This document shows positions 18,801-27,348 of a DNA stretch of 45,973 bases, one piece after another (position 1 is the stretch's first letter; each line of letters opens with the position of its first letter). The notes under the pieces are model-generated. The model ran no database searches. It was not told the origin of the DNA and saw nothing but the letters and a program-made list of their open reading frames with translations. The position numbers were made by a program, and so were the translations under genes. This stretch comes from an uncultured Lachnospiraceae bacterium (GTDB lineage: Bacteria; Bacillota; Clostridia; Lachnospirales; Lachnospiraceae), in the NCBI GenBank assembly GCA_910587105.1, contig CAJUMB010000026.1, positions 1 through 45,973 of the forward strand, in the 5' to 3' direction.

Positions 18801-19254
18801 GGCAGGAGAAGATGAGAAGACCCGGGAGAAAAAAATATTGAAAGAACTGCGGATGAACGGTCTGGCCAGCGGGGAAGGGGAGATTTTGGAAAAACTTGAT
18901 CCCACTGGGGAGACCATTCCCGTTTCTTTTAAGAAGGACGGCACGCTGAGTAAAACTTCCAGTGTGGCATCCAGAGCGCAGTTTGAGCAGATGATGGAAT
19001 TTGCCAGGAGAAAAATGGAACAGCTGGCGGCACAGATTCAAGAGGGGACAGCCCGGGTGTTTCCCTATGAGCTGGGGAGCCGGCAGGCATGTACCTGGTG
19101 CCCATATCGTCCGGTGTGTGGGTTTGATGAGAGTTTGAAGGGGTATGAAATCAATCGTCTGACACCCCTTTCGCCGGAAGAATGCTGGAAAGCCATGAAG
19201 GAGGAATGTGAACATGGGGATGACCTGGACCACCGAACAGAGAAAGGTGATTGA
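15877..19254 (+). CDS. addB: ATP-dependent helicase/nuclease subunit AddB
   Basis: This 1125-residue protein matches AddB/RexB-type subunits of the AddAB helicase-nuclease, which processes double-strand ends for recombination. It has an N-terminal Walker A (GASGSGKS near residues 8-15), an inactive-helicase middle region, and a C-terminal RecB-type nuclease domain with IDYKTG near residue 921. The four cysteines of the [4Fe-4S] cluster are present: C776, C1072, C1075 and C1081. The start follows a GCGAGGTG site. addA overlaps its 3' end by 41 bases, suggesting coupled translation. Divergent promoters with the FMN-binding-like gene would lie in 15755-15876. Confidence 0.96.
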   Translation: MSIHFILGASGSGKSHELYERIIQRSMKHPEMTYLVLVPEQFTMQTQKELVSMHPGGGILNIDVLSFQRLAYRVFEQVGADNRKILEETGKSLVLQRVAQENQKQLCYLGKQMKKQGYVQEIKSLISEFMQYDISLEQLEDMIEAVREKKRVTASKLQDISTLYQAFFQYLQDKMIPPEEVLDVLCQCVHKWEKIKRCEIVLDGFTGFTPVQNKLLDVLLGLCPCIWVTVTLGEGENPHGKITEHELFAMSKKMIASLCNMARRQQVEIQEQWVLAEDEWRFAQSPALDFLEREIFRFGRKVYQKPVEEIRLFTAQDPREEIEEVCRRISRMVREQGFRYGDIAVITGDLSCYGSYARQVMEQMDIPHFLDEKHTIWMNPYVEYLRAVTDLVRGNYTYEGVFRYLRCGMSDLETQEVDVLENYVLALGIRGFNRWREQWVRLYRGMPEEEIVKINELRQRFLQEVEAFTLCCKEKPRTVESLTRGLYTFGVQNRVQEKLKKWENFFRERGDRAMEKEYAQIYGIVMQLMEKMVHILGEEAMTIAQFQQLLEAGLTEAKVALIPPSGDQVLVGDMERTRLKDIKALFFVGVSDQVIPKNKSFGGILSEQERILFQEEGLELSPSRREAMYIQKFYLYLNLTKASRFLTLSYSRADGEGKVCGPAYLIDSLCRLFPSLTMEDASGDGDYSRLLERPAGGISLAVRGLASLAEGREDAGWRELFHWYSCQPGYRKMARQWVEAAFYQAPQERIGESAAKVLYGDPSRFSPTRLEQFAACAFAHYMRYGLGLRERKYYEFQAMDLGTVMHGALELYADYLRRRQISWMDLTEEQQRELIDECVDQIAADYGSTILHSSARNEYMITRMKRILRRTVWALKEQMVRGYFVPAGFEVDFPGGRIDRMDLYETGEKVYVKIIDYKTGNARFDLASLYYGLQLQLAAYLNGAIELEKKKHPEKTVEPAGIFYYNIHDPLVSGQAGEDEKTREKKILKELRMNGLASGEGEILEKLDPTGETIPVSFKKDGTLSKTSSVASRAQFEQMMEFARRKMEQLAAQIQEGTARVFPYELGSRQACTWCPYRPVCGFDESLKGYEINRLTPLSPEECWKAMKEECEHGDDLDHRTEKGD

Positions 19255-22200
19255 CCTGCGGGACAGGAATATATTGGTGAGCGCTGCGGCAGGTTCCGGA
19301 AAGACAGCTGTGCTGGTGGAAAGGATTTTGTCTATGGTGACGGACTCCCATAAGCCTCTGGACGTGGACCGCCTGCTGATTGTGACCTTCACCCGGGCCG
19401 CGGCAGGGGAGATGCGGGAGCGCCTGCGGGGAGCCATTGAGCAGCGGCTGGCCCAGGAGCCGGATAACCTCCATCTCCAGAGGCAGTCCACTTTGGTTTA
19501 CAGTGCGCAGATCAGTACCATTGACGGATTCTGCGGCAATGTGATACGCAACTATTTTCACAGGCTGGACCTGGACCCTGCTTACCGTATCGGGGAAGAG
19601 GGGGAGCTGAAACTGTTAAGGGCAGACGCGGCCCAGGAAGTCATGGAGGCGGCTTACGCAAAAGGAGACCCGGAGTTTTATCAGCTGGTGGAGTGCTATG
19701 CCACAGGGAAAACCGACGAGGGTATCGTTGAGCTGATGCTGAAAGTCTATGAATTTGCTATGAGTTACCCCTGGCCCCTGCAGACATTGGACCAGTGGCA
19801 GAAGATTTATCAGGTGCAGACGGAAGAAGAACTTCGGGAATCTCCCTGGATGCAGGCCCTGATGGACGATGCCAAAAAGAAAGTCCAGGCGGCTCTGGAA
19901 CTGGCCCGGGAAGCCAATGAGCTGGCCCAGGAGCCAGGGGGCCCCTATATGTATGTTCCGGCGCTGGAACAGGATGTGCAGATGCTGGAGAAACTGGAAC
20001 ATATCCAAAAGTTCGATGAGTACGTACAGATTCTGTCCGGGCTGTCCTTTGCCGCCCTGCCCAGAAAGAAAGACGACCAGGTAGACCCCCGCATCCGGGA
20101 ACAGGTGAAAGGAATCCGGGATCAGGTGAAAGAGATGCTGAAATCTCTCAGGGAAAATTATTTTTCCGGAAAGCTGGAGGAGGTGCTAAAGCAGATGCAG
20201 GTGTGCCAGGTGCCTGTCTGCGCTTTGATTCACCTGGCTAGGGATTTTATGGAGGAGTACGGGAAACGCAAGCGGGAGAAAAACCTGCTGGATTTCTCCG
20301 ATTTGGAGCATTTCGCCCTGGATATTCTGGTGGAGCAGGAAAACGGCGGGATCCGGTATACTTCCGCAGCCAGGGAGCTCTCGGAACAGTTTGAGGAAAT
20401 TCTCATCGACGAGTATCAGGACAGCAGTTTTGTGCAGGAACAGCTGATGCTGGCGGTATCTAAGGTCTGGCAGGGAAAACATAATATTTTCATGGTGGGG
20501 GATGTGAAGCAGAGCATTTACCGTTTCCGCCTGGCCCGTCCGGAACTTTTTATGGAAAAATTTGACGCCTATACACTGGAAGACGGCAAGCAGCAGCGGA
20601 TTGACCTGCACAAGAATTTCCGCAGCCGGGCCCAGGTGCTGGAGGGGATAAACTACCTGTTTTATCAGATCATGGGTCGGGAAATGGGAGATGTGGAGTA
20701 TGACAGCCAGGCAGCGCTGTATCCGGGAGCTCAGTTCCCGGAAGGCGGGCCGGAGGCTTCTGTGGAGGTGCTTTTGGCAGAGGCAGACGGGCCAGAGCTG
20801 GAGGAGGAAAAGGGCACCCGGATGCAGCGGGAGCTGGAGGCCCTTGCCATAGCCAGGAAGATTCAGGAGATGGCAGGAGTGCGCCAGGTGCTGGATAAGG
20901 ACACGAAGAAATACCGTCCCTGCCGTTATGGGGATATGGTGATTCTGCTGCGCACTGCGTCAGGCTGGTCGGATGTGTTTGTAAAGGTGTTAAAAAGCAG
21001 GGGGATTCCCGCCTACAGTGTGTCAAAGACCGGATATTTTTCTGCGCTGGAGGTGGTGACGGTGCTGAACTATCTGCGTATCTGCAGCAATCCCCGGCAG
21101 GACATTCCGCTGGCCGCGGTTCTCCATTCTCCTATTGGTGGGTGCACAGCCCAGGAGATGGCTCTGCTGGGAAGCCAGCCGGGGAGTTTGTATGAACGTG
21201 CCTGCGAATATGCCCGGGAGGGGGGAAATCATGTCCTGCGGGAGAAGCTGGTTTCCTTTTTTGCCTGTCTGGATGAGGTGCGCCACCGGGTAGCTTATAC
21301 GCCTATCCATCAGCTGCTCTTGTATATCCTGCAGGTGACCGGGTACGGCAATTATGCGGCTGCGCTGCCTCCGGGAGAACAGCGGGCGGCCAATCTGCAG
21401 ATGCTGGTGGAAAAAGCCAGGGAGTACGAGGCTTCCAGTTACCGGGGATTGTTCCACTTTGTCCGCTATGTGGAAAATCTCCAGAAATATCAGGTGGATT
21501 ATGGAGAAGTTCCCCTGGCAGGAGCGGAGGAACATACGGTGCGGATTATGACCATTCATAAGAGCAAAGGGCTGGAATTTCCTATCGTATTCGCGGCGGG
21601 CATGGGAAAGCGGTTTAATCAGCAGGATGCCAATGCCAGACTGTTGCTGCATCCGGATTTGGGCATCGGTACAGACGCGGTGTTTCCAGAGGAGAGAATC
21701 TGTATCCCCACAGTGATTCGTCAGGTGCTTCACCAGAAAACCCTGACAGAGAATCTGGGGGAGGAGCTGCGAGTGCTTTATGTGGCCATGACCAGGGCAA
21801 AGGAGAAACTGATTCTGACAGGCACCATCACGAAGCTGGAGAAACATCTGCTGGAATATGAGCGTCTCTGGCGCCGCCGGGAGACGAAGCTGCCTGTGTA
21901 TCTGCTGGAGAAGGCCAGGGACTACTGGGGCTGGATTCTGCCGGCCCTGGTGCGCCATCCGGCAGCTGCGGCCCTGTATGAAGCACGGGGTCTTGCCTGG
22001 GAAGGGAGGCTGTCTGAGGGAAAGACACCGGCACAGTTTACTGTGGAGGTGACAGGGGCGGGCAGTCTGCTGGAAGGTGAGGTAGAGCGGCAGGCGGAAG
22101 GCATGATTTATAAAGAAATGCTTTTGTCAGAGAAAGAGGAAGAAGTTTATCACACCCCCACCCGGGAACTGCTGCAGGAACGTTTTTCTTTTGTCTACCC

Positions 22201-22870
22201 TTATGCAAACCGGGTGGAGATTCCGGTGAAGGTGTCGGTATCGGAAATCCGGGAGCAGGAGGAACGGGAGGATGACAGTGAAGAGATGTATTTTGAACCG
22301 GATGTGGTTCCTCTGATTCCGGATTTTATAGAGGAAAGAGAGGAAGGACTCCAGGGAGCGGCCCGTGGAACCATTTATCATAAGGCTTTGGAGTGTCTGG
22401 ACTTTGCCGGCGCGGAAACAAAAGACGGCGTCCAAAAACAGCTGGATACGCTGGTATCAGAAGGAAGGCTGGACGAAAAGAGCCGTGGATATATCCGGGA
22501 CAGAGATCTGCTGGCACTGGCACGGTCACCTCTGGGAAAGAGGATGAAGCTGGCACAGGGACAGGGAATGCTGTACCGGGAGCAGCCTTTTGTGATTTCC
22601 AGAAAGGCTTCAGAGGTAAATGAGGATTGGAATGGGGAGGAGCAGGTGCTGGTTCAGGGGATTGTGGATGCTTATTTTCTGGAACAGGATGAAATTGTTG
22701 TGGTGGATTATAAAACCAACTGGACACCGCCTGGGGGAGAACAGTGTCTGGCAGACCAGTATCGTGTCCAGCTGGAATGCTATGGCCAGGCGCTGGAGAG
22801 GCTGACGGGAAAACGGGTGAAGGAAAAATACCTGTATTCATTTTGTCTGGGGAAAGCTATAGAAGTTTAA
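19214..22870 (+). CDS. addA: ATP-dependent helicase/nuclease subunit AddA
   Basis: This 1218-residue UvrD-like SF1A helicase has Walker A AAAGSGKT (K30), TFTRAAAGEMRERL near 57-70, Walker B DEYQD near residue 400, the motif V/VI region (IMTIHKSKGLEFPIVFAAG and LRVLYVAMTRAKEKL) and a C-terminal RecB-family nuclease domain with QGIVDAYF and VVDYKTNW. With AddB it forms the cytosolic AddAB complex that resects ends and responds to Chi. The start ATG 19214 follows AAGGAGG by 9 bases; an in-frame GTG lies 6 bases upstream. mntP begins 29 bases after its stop. Confidence 0.96.
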   Translation: MGMTWTTEQRKVIDLRDRNILVSAAAGSGKTAVLVERILSMVTDSHKPLDVDRLLIVTFTRAAAGEMRERLRGAIEQRLAQEPDNLHLQRQSTLVYSAQISTIDGFCGNVIRNYFHRLDLDPAYRIGEEGELKLLRADAAQEVMEAAYAKGDPEFYQLVECYATGKTDEGIVELMLKVYEFAMSYPWPLQTLDQWQKIYQVQTEEELRESPWMQALMDDAKKKVQAALELAREANELAQEPGGPYMYVPALEQDVQMLEKLEHIQKFDEYVQILSGLSFAALPRKKDDQVDPRIREQVKGIRDQVKEMLKSLRENYFSGKLEEVLKQMQVCQVPVCALIHLARDFMEEYGKRKREKNLLDFSDLEHFALDILVEQENGGIRYTSAARELSEQFEEILIDEYQDSSFVQEQLMLAVSKVWQGKHNIFMVGDVKQSIYRFRLARPELFMEKFDAYTLEDGKQQRIDLHKNFRSRAQVLEGINYLFYQIMGREMGDVEYDSQAALYPGAQFPEGGPEASVEVLLAEADGPELEEEKGTRMQRELEALAIARKIQEMAGVRQVLDKDTKKYRPCRYGDMVILLRTASGWSDVFVKVLKSRGIPAYSVSKTGYFSALEVVTVLNYLRICSNPRQDIPLAAVLHSPIGGCTAQEMALLGSQPGSLYERACEYAREGGNHVLREKLVSFFACLDEVRHRVAYTPIHQLLLYILQVTGYGNYAAALPPGEQRAANLQMLVEKAREYEASSYRGLFHFVRYVENLQKYQVDYGEVPLAGAEEHTVRIMTIHKSKGLEFPIVFAAGMGKRFNQQDANARLLLHPDLGIGTDAVFPEERICIPTVIRQVLHQKTLTENLGEELRVLYVAMTRAKEKLILTGTITKLEKHLLEYERLWRRRETKLPVYLLEKARDYWGWILPALVRHPAAAALYEARGLAWEGRLSEGKTPAQFTVEVTGAGSLLEGEVERQAEGMIYKEMLLSEKEEEVYHTPTRELLQERFSFVYPYANRVEIPVKVSVSEIREQEEREDDSEEMYFEPDVVPLIPDFIEEREEGLQGAARGTIYHKALECLDFAGAETKDGVQKQLDTLVSEGRLDEKSRGYIRDRDLLALARSPLGKRMKLAQGQGMLYREQPFVISRKASEVNEDWNGEEQVLVQGIVDAYFLEQDEIVVVDYKTNWTPPGGEQCLADQYRVQLECYGQALERLTGKRVKEKYLYSFCLGKAIEV

Positions 22871-22899
22871 GTGTTCTTGGATTTGATAAGGAGGTTGCA

Positions 22900-23454
22900 G
22901 TGAGTTTTTTATCGTTATTTGTAATTGCTGTGGGGTTATCCATGGACGCGTTTGCAGTTTCCATCTGTAAAGGATTGTCTTTGTCCAGTATGAGCTGGAA
23001 ATATGCTGTGGCGGCAGGGGCATATTTTGGCGGGTTTCAGGCATTGATGCCTCTGGCAGGTTATCTGCTGGGGGTACAGTTCCAGGATTATATTACAAAG
23101 GTTGACCACTGGATAGCCTTTGGCCTTCTGGCGCTGATTGGGCTGAATATGATCAAAGAAGCCCGCCAGACCTGCCATCCGGACCCGGCTTTTGATATGA
23201 AGAGCATGCTGATGCTGGCGGTGGCCACCAGTATTGACGCTCTGGCAGTGGGGATTACATTTGCCTTTTTGAATGTGGGGATTATTGGGGCTGTATTGGT
23301 AATCGGAGTGACCACATTTTGTTTCAGCGTGGCAGGTGTACAGATTGGGAATGTGTTTGGGGCAAAATACCGTTCCAAGGCGGAGATTGCCGGAGGCGTG
23401 ATTTTAATCTTGATGGCTGTGAAGATTCTGCTGGAGCACTTGGGGGTTATCTAA
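22900..23454 (+). CDS. mntP: Manganese efflux pump MntP
   Basis: This 184-residue membrane protein with six predicted helices carries the two MntP signature segments, GLSMDAFAVSICKG near residues 11-24 and ATSIDALAVGITFAF near 106-120, each with the conserved Asp. It exports Mn2+ from the cytoplasm. The start is a GTG at 22900 that follows AAGGAGG by 5 bases; reading further upstream would run into addA. Only 29 bases separate it from addA, too few for the yybP-ykoY Mn2+ riboswitch that often precedes this gene, so expression here probably comes from the addBA transcript. Confidence 0.93.
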   Translation: MSFLSLFVIAVGLSMDAFAVSICKGLSLSSMSWKYAVAAGAYFGGFQALMPLAGYLLGVQFQDYITKVDHWIAFGLLALIGLNMIKEARQTCHPDPAFDMKSMLMLAVATSIDALAVGITFAFLNVGIIGAVLVIGVTTFCFSVAGVQIGNVFGAKYRSKAEIAGGVILILMAVKILLEHLGVI

Positions 23455-23537
23455 AAGGGGGACGAAGCAGCGGCATGGTCTGCGGTCAGCTGGTCCTCTC
23501 CATGAGTTATTTTCATACAGTTCATAAGCTCTTACGG

Positions 23538-23572
23538 GCGCCGGGGAATCAAAAACCGGCGTCTGTTTTTTT
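23538..23572 (+). terminator. Terminator after mntP
   Basis: CGCCGG at 23539-23544 pairs with CCGGCG at 23556-23561 over an A-rich loop, followed by TCTG and eight Ts. The T tract runs directly into the -35 element of the next promoter. Confidence 0.8.
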
Positions 23573-23600
23573 GAAACTTTTTTCCTCTCTGAGGCATCTA
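23572..23600 (+). promoter_or_regulatory. ECF-type sigma promoter, likely autoregulated
   Basis: TGAAAC at 23572-23577 and CATCTA at 23595-23600 are 17 bases apart. The -35 is the usual ECF TGAAAC and the -10 resembles the CGTCTA of SigV/SigW-type promoters. It stands upstream of the ECF sigma gene at 23713, so the factor probably transcribes its own operon. Confidence 0.6.
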
Positions 23601-23712
23601 ATATATGTAATGATCATTCGAATGAGAAACAATAAGCAGTGGAACGTCCACAAAAGCAGGTGCAAGACAGATTCCGAGAGTACATACAAAGGGAAAGGAG
23701 GGGCTGAAAGCT

Positions 23713-24303
23713 ATGCAGGAACTTGTGGAAAAGGCGGTTCGGGGCGATGCGGACGCATTTTTGGAATTGATGGAAATGAACTCATTATCCATGTACAAAA
23801 CAGCCCGTGGGATACTGAAAAACGATAACGATGTGTCGGATGCCATACAAGATACCATATTAACCAGCTTTGAGAAAATTCATAAGTTGAAAAATCCCCA
23901 GTATTTTAAAACCTGGCTGATTCGGATATTAATCAATGAATGCAATCAGATTCTCAGACATTACAAAAAGGTAAATACCATAGAGGAGGTGCCGGAAACA
24001 CCCCGGCAGGACAAAACCCTGGCGGAGTTTGAGTTTAAGGAGATGCTGGAGCAGGTGGATGAGAAATACCGTGTGATACTGGTACTCTATTACGAGCAGG
24101 GTTTTAAAATATCTGAAATTGCAGAACTGCTGGAATTGAATGAGAACACAGTGAAAACCAGACTGGCAAGGGCAAGGGAACAGATTCGGTCTGCTTATTT
24201 CCAGGAAGATACGGGAAAAAAGGACAAGTCTATTGGCAGGGAAAGGAGTTCAGATGAAAAAACCAATCAATTTTCCAATCGAAGAGAATACACGGCTGGA
24301 TAG
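23713..24303 (+). CDS. ECF-type RNA polymerase sigma factor
   Basis: This 196-residue sigma-70 family factor has region 2 at about residues 10-75 (DVSDAIQDTILTSFEKI and FKTWLIRILINECN) and region 4 at about 105-160 (YRVILVLYYEQGFKISEIAELL followed by TVKTRLARAREQI). The DUF4179 gene that follows overlaps its last 50 bases, a pattern typical of an ECF factor with its membrane-bound anti-sigma partner. The last 25 or so residues beyond region 4 are charged and are encoded within that overlap. The ribosome-binding site is AAAGGAGG. The resemblance is to SigV/CsfU-like groups that answer to envelope stress; the signal is not known here. Confidence 0.9.
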   Translation: MQELVEKAVRGDADAFLELMEMNSLSMYKTARGILKNDNDVSDAIQDTILTSFEKIHKLKNPQYFKTWLIRILINECNQILRHYKKVNTIEEVPETPRQDKTLAEFEFKEMLEQVDEKYRVILVLYYEQGFKISEIAELLELNENTVKTRLARAREQIRSAYFQEDTGKKDKSIGRERSSDEKTNQFSNRREYTAG

Positions 24304-25828
24304 AGAAATCCAAAAAGTAATGGAAAAAGAATTTCCGGTGCCGGAACAGGTGGCAGATGCACAAAGGGCCGCGTTTGCCCGTATCAGGCACATGGAGGCT
24401 GCAAAGAGAGACCGCAGAGAGCACAAGTGCATCAGAAAAACTGTTCTTAAGACTTTTGCAGGTGCAGCGGCGGCGGCGGCAGTTTTTCTGGGTATTTGCA
24501 TGGTAAATCCGGCATTCGCGGCGCAGATTCCGCTGGTAGGGCATGTGTTTGAAGCTGTGGGAGGAACCATGGGATTTTCCGGAGATTACAGAGAATACGT
24601 GGAACCGCTAAAGGACACAGAGGCGGCGGAAACAGCAGACGGGAGCGGAGATAATCTTCTCTACAGGCAGACGAAAGACGGGGTAACTATAACTTTGTCG
24701 GAAATCTACTGTAACGATGCAGCACTCTATATCAGTATGGTTATAGAGTCAGAGAAACAGCTGCCGCAGACAATAGCCATGGATAATGGCCAGTCAGTTC
24801 TTGACCTGTATGAGAGTACCCTGACATTTGATTACAACAATCAGGAATGTCTGCTGGCGTCAGGAACCAGCGGCCTGGAGGGGCGGTATGCAGATGACCA
24901 CACCTATGCGGGGGTGCTCCGTTTTGACCTGGATGCAGCCGCAGATGAAGCAGCCTACGAGGAATACCGTAGAAAACAGGATGAATTTATACAATCTCTT
25001 GGCATCACGGCCCAGGAGCTGGAAGAGAATCCCGTGCAGGCATATGAGAAGGCCAGAGAGATTCTGGGGATTGACCAGATAACAGATGCAGCCCTTGCCC
25101 AGGCTGGGGGTGCGGACCTGAAAGATTTCCAGAAAGAGGCAAAAGTGCCGGAGACATTCGGAGTGAAACTTACGATTCCCATGGTGGTGGGGTATCAAGT
25201 GGATGGAAAACTGCCGGAAATTCCGGAAGATATCCGGGCCGGATATGAACAGGCCATGAGAGATCAGGGCTTGGGAACTACGGATGAAGCCTATGAAAAC
25301 TTTACGCAGGAGCAGAAAGAAATCGAACATCAGCTGTTCAATGAGATGTGGAATCAGTATGGGGAGCGTTTTCCGGAAACCAGGGAACATCCCAATCAAT
25401 ATGAAAACTGGTGGGTGGAAGGTCCGTGGGAATTTTCATTTCAGGTAAACAAAAACAGCGGGGGAACAGTTGTAAAGGAAATTAATGATGTGGATGAGAA
25501 CGGTCTGGGTCTGGTGTCGGTGACTAAGACGCCGTTTGAGATTATCATAGACGATGGCAATGAAAGTGCCGATTATTTTACCGTTGCGCTGGATGCGGAT
25601 GGGGATATTCTGGAAAATGGCATAGGCGGCAGCACCAATACCCTGGCCATTCAGGACCGGAACGTATCTAAAATAGATGTGTATATCTGTGATTATATGG
25701 AGTATATGGATGAGCTGAAAGGGTATTACTGGTCCGAAGATTATGAGACAAAGAAAAAGGAAAAGACATTTGCCCAGCTGTTAGATGAACGGGCTCTTTA
25801 CCATAAAGAAATTGTATTCGAAAATTAG
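24254..25828 (+). CDS. DUF4179 domain membrane protein, probable anti-sigma factor
   Basis: This 524-residue protein has a cytosolic N-terminal part of about 60 residues, one transmembrane helix at about 65-88 and a large extracytoplasmic domain. The NPAFAAQIPLVGHVFEAVGG segment just after the membrane and the overall plan match DUF4179 proteins, usually partners of ECF sigma factors. By that family and by overlap with the sigma gene (50 bases) I infer it holds the sigma factor inactive at the membrane. The start is ATG 24254, seven bases after AAAGGAG. Residues of about 230-380 are rich in Glu and Gln and look like an insertion in the extracellular part. Confidence 0.8.
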   Translation: MKKPINFPIEENTRLDREIQKVMEKEFPVPEQVADAQRAAFARIRHMEAAKRDRREHKCIRKTVLKTFAGAAAAAAVFLGICMVNPAFAAQIPLVGHVFEAVGGTMGFSGDYREYVEPLKDTEAAETADGSGDNLLYRQTKDGVTITLSEIYCNDAALYISMVIESEKQLPQTIAMDNGQSVLDLYESTLTFDYNNQECLLASGTSGLEGRYADDHTYAGVLRFDLDAAADEAAYEEYRRKQDEFIQSLGITAQELEENPVQAYEKAREILGIDQITDAALAQAGGADLKDFQKEAKVPETFGVKLTIPMVVGYQVDGKLPEIPEDIRAGYEQAMRDQGLGTTDEAYENFTQEQKEIEHQLFNEMWNQYGERFPETREHPNQYENWWVEGPWEFSFQVNKNSGGTVVKEINDVDENGLGLVSVTKTPFEIIIDDGNESADYFTVALDADGDILENGIGGSTNTLAIQDRNVSKIDVYICDYMEYMDELKGYYWSEDYETKKKEKTFAQLLDERALYHKEIVFEN

Positions 25829-25831
25829 AGG

Positions 25832-25902
25832 GTGTTTTAAAAATGCTTTCTGCCAGATGGATGACCCGCTCAGCGCGGGCTTGAATTTCAAATACGCTCC
25901 AG
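25832..25902 (+). repeat. Dispersed intergenic repeat, copy C (short form)
   Basis: It starts GTGTTTTAAAAA and ends TTTCAAATACGCTCCAG, variants of the family ends, with only about 40 bases between them. These include a CCCGC / GCGGG hairpin. It lies between the DUF4179 gene and the livJ promoter. Confidence 0.6.
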
Positions 25903-25913
25903 CCGTGAAATAC

Positions 25914-25942
25914 TTGACAAATTACGTATTCTCATGTATGAT
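25914..25942 (+). promoter_or_regulatory. Sigma-A promoter of the liv operon
   Basis: TTGACA at 25914-25919 and TATGAT at 25937-25942 are 17 bases apart, about 48 bases before the livJ start. No CodY box could be assigned with confidence. Confidence 0.75.
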
Positions 25943-25989
25943 TTTTCACAGGGACAACGGTCCAATTATTTATTTAGGAGGAGTTTCTT

Positions 25990-27231
25990 ATGAAAATGAG
26001 AAAAGTAATGTCTGCCCTGTTAGTGGCAGCTATGACAACTGCTTTGATGACAGGCTGCGGTTCAGGTTCCGGAAGCAGTTCTTCGGATTCTGGTGCGGCA
26101 TCGGATTCCGGTTCCAGCGCAGATTCCGGGTCAGACAGTGCTGAGGACAGCGGCAGTGAAGAAGGCGGCAAGTTTAAGATCGGCGGCATCGGTCCGGTGA
26201 CCGGCGGAGCGGCAGTTTACGGCGAAGCGGTGAAGAACGGCGCGGAACTGGCAGTGAAAGAGATCAATGAGGCAGGCGGAATCGACGGTGTAGAGATTGA
26301 TTTTAATTACCAGGACGATGAGCACGACCCGGAGAAAGCGGTAAATGCTTATAATACATTGAAAGACTGGGGAATGCAGGCACTTCTGGGTACTGTGACC
26401 TCTGCTCCCTGTGTGGCAGTGAGCGAGGTATCTCAGGCCGACAATATGTTCATGCTGACACCTTCCGGAACAGCGGTAGAATGTGTACAGTATGACAATG
26501 CTTTTCGTGTATGTTTCTCAGACCCCATGCAGGGCCTGGAATCTGCAAAATATATCGGTGAGAACGGTCTGGCAGAGAAAGTTGCTGTTATTTATGACAG
26601 TTCCGATGTATATTCCACAGGTATTTATGAAGCATTTGCCAAAGAAGCGGAAAATCAGGACTTTGAGATTGTTGCTGCAGAGGCGTTTACAGCAGAAGCC
26701 AAGACAGACTTTTCTGTACAGCTTCAGAAAGCGAAAGACGGCGGTGCAGATTTGGTATTCCTGCCCTTCTATTATACAGAGGCTTCTCTGGTGCTGAAAC
26801 AGGCGGCTGGAATGAACTTCACCCCGATTTTCTTCGGCTGTGACGGCATGGATGGAATCCTGGCAGTGGAGGGATTCGATGTGGAACTGGCCAATAACCT
26901 GATGTTTATGAGTCCATTTACACCTACTTCTGAGGACGAAGCCATCCAGAAGTTTGTAAAAGATTATGATGCAGCTTACGGCGGGACACCCAATCAGTTT
27001 GCAGCAGATGCATACGATGGAATTTATGCGATCAAAGCAGCAATAGAAGAAGGCGGTGTAACTCCAGATATGTCCCCGTCAGATGTATGTGACGCTATGA
27101 AAGCGGCCATGGTGGAGATTTCCATTGACGGCGTGACAGCAAAAGGCCTCACCTGGGAGGCAAGCGGAGAGCCCAGCAAAGAGCCTATGGTTGTGAAAAT
27201 CGAGAATGGGGATTACGCAGTTGTAGAGTAG
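25990..27231 (+). CDS. livJ: Branched-chain amino acid ABC transporter substrate-binding lipoprotein
   Basis: This 413-residue lipoprotein has a signal peptide ending in the lipobox LMTGC (Cys about residue 22), followed by a Ser/Gly/Asp-rich linker to about residue 55 and a type I periplasmic-binding fold (IGGIGPVTGGAAVYGEAVKNG, then EKVAVIYDSSDVYSTGIY). It is the receptor of the livJHMGF system and is anchored on the outer side of the membrane. The family binds Leu/Ile/Val but also other amino acids, so specificity is inferred from the operon. AGGAGG precedes ATG by 8 bases. It is bracketed by two short dispersed repeats. Confidence 0.9.
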   Translation: MKMRKVMSALLVAAMTTALMTGCGSGSGSSSSDSGAASDSGSSADSGSDSAEDSGSEEGGKFKIGGIGPVTGGAAVYGEAVKNGAELAVKEINEAGGIDGVEIDFNYQDDEHDPEKAVNAYNTLKDWGMQALLGTVTSAPCVAVSEVSQADNMFMLTPSGTAVECVQYDNAFRVCFSDPMQGLESAKYIGENGLAEKVAVIYDSSDVYSTGIYEAFAKEAENQDFEIVAAEAFTAEAKTDFSVQLQKAKDGGADLVFLPFYYTEASLVLKQAAGMNFTPIFFGCDGMDGILAVEGFDVELANNLMFMSPFTPTSEDEAIQKFVKDYDAAYGGTPNQFAADAYDGIYAIKAAIEEGGVTPDMSPSDVCDAMKAAMVEISIDGVTAKGLTWEASGEPSKEPMVVKIENGDYAVVE

Positions 27232-27252
27232 AAAAGCACTCATTATGGATAG

Positions 27253-27285
27253 AGGGTTATCTTTGTGAAAGATAACCTTCTATTT
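27253..27285 (+). terminator. Hairpin between livJ and livH, probable partial terminator
   Basis: GGTTATCTTT at 27255-27264 pairs with AAAGATAACC at 27268-27277 over a 3-base loop, followed by a weak T-rich stretch (TTCTATTTG). In liv operons such a hairpin after the receptor gene lets the binding protein be made in excess over the membrane subunits. Confidence 0.65.
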
Positions 27286-27295
27286 GTATAGAGAA

Positions 27296-27331
27296 GTATT
27301 TGCATCAGAATATTTTTCAAATACACTCTAG
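27296..27331 (+). repeat. Dispersed intergenic repeat, copy D (minimal form)
   Basis: GTATTTG at 27296-27302 and CAAATAC at 27318-27324 form an inverted repeat, and the right end continues ACTCTAG. It holds the family termini almost without an interior, immediately upstream of the livH ribosome-binding site. Confidence 0.5.
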
Positions 27332-27348
27332 AGGAGGGGATTTTTATT

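Larger units (their letters stand above)
23455..23712 (+). other. Intergenic region between mntP and the ECF sigma gene
   Basis: This stretch holds the mntP terminator and an ECF-type promoter (listed separately) and then about 110 bases with no gene that I can support. The AAAGGAGG ribosome-binding site of the sigma gene lies at its right end. Confidence 0.6.

Noticed and set aside
17818..19491. A 557-codon frame on the minus strand
   Set aside because: It lies entirely opposite the strongly supported addB/addA genes, has no ribosome-binding site, and its composition (Pro, Ser, Arg, His rich) is that of an antisense shadow.
21023..21958. A 311-codon frame on the minus strand
   Set aside because: It is opposite addA motifs, shows no family pattern and is another antisense shadow.
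22871..22899. A Mn2+ riboswitch before mntP
   Set aside because: Only 29 bases separate addA and mntP, which cannot hold a yybP-ykoY element.
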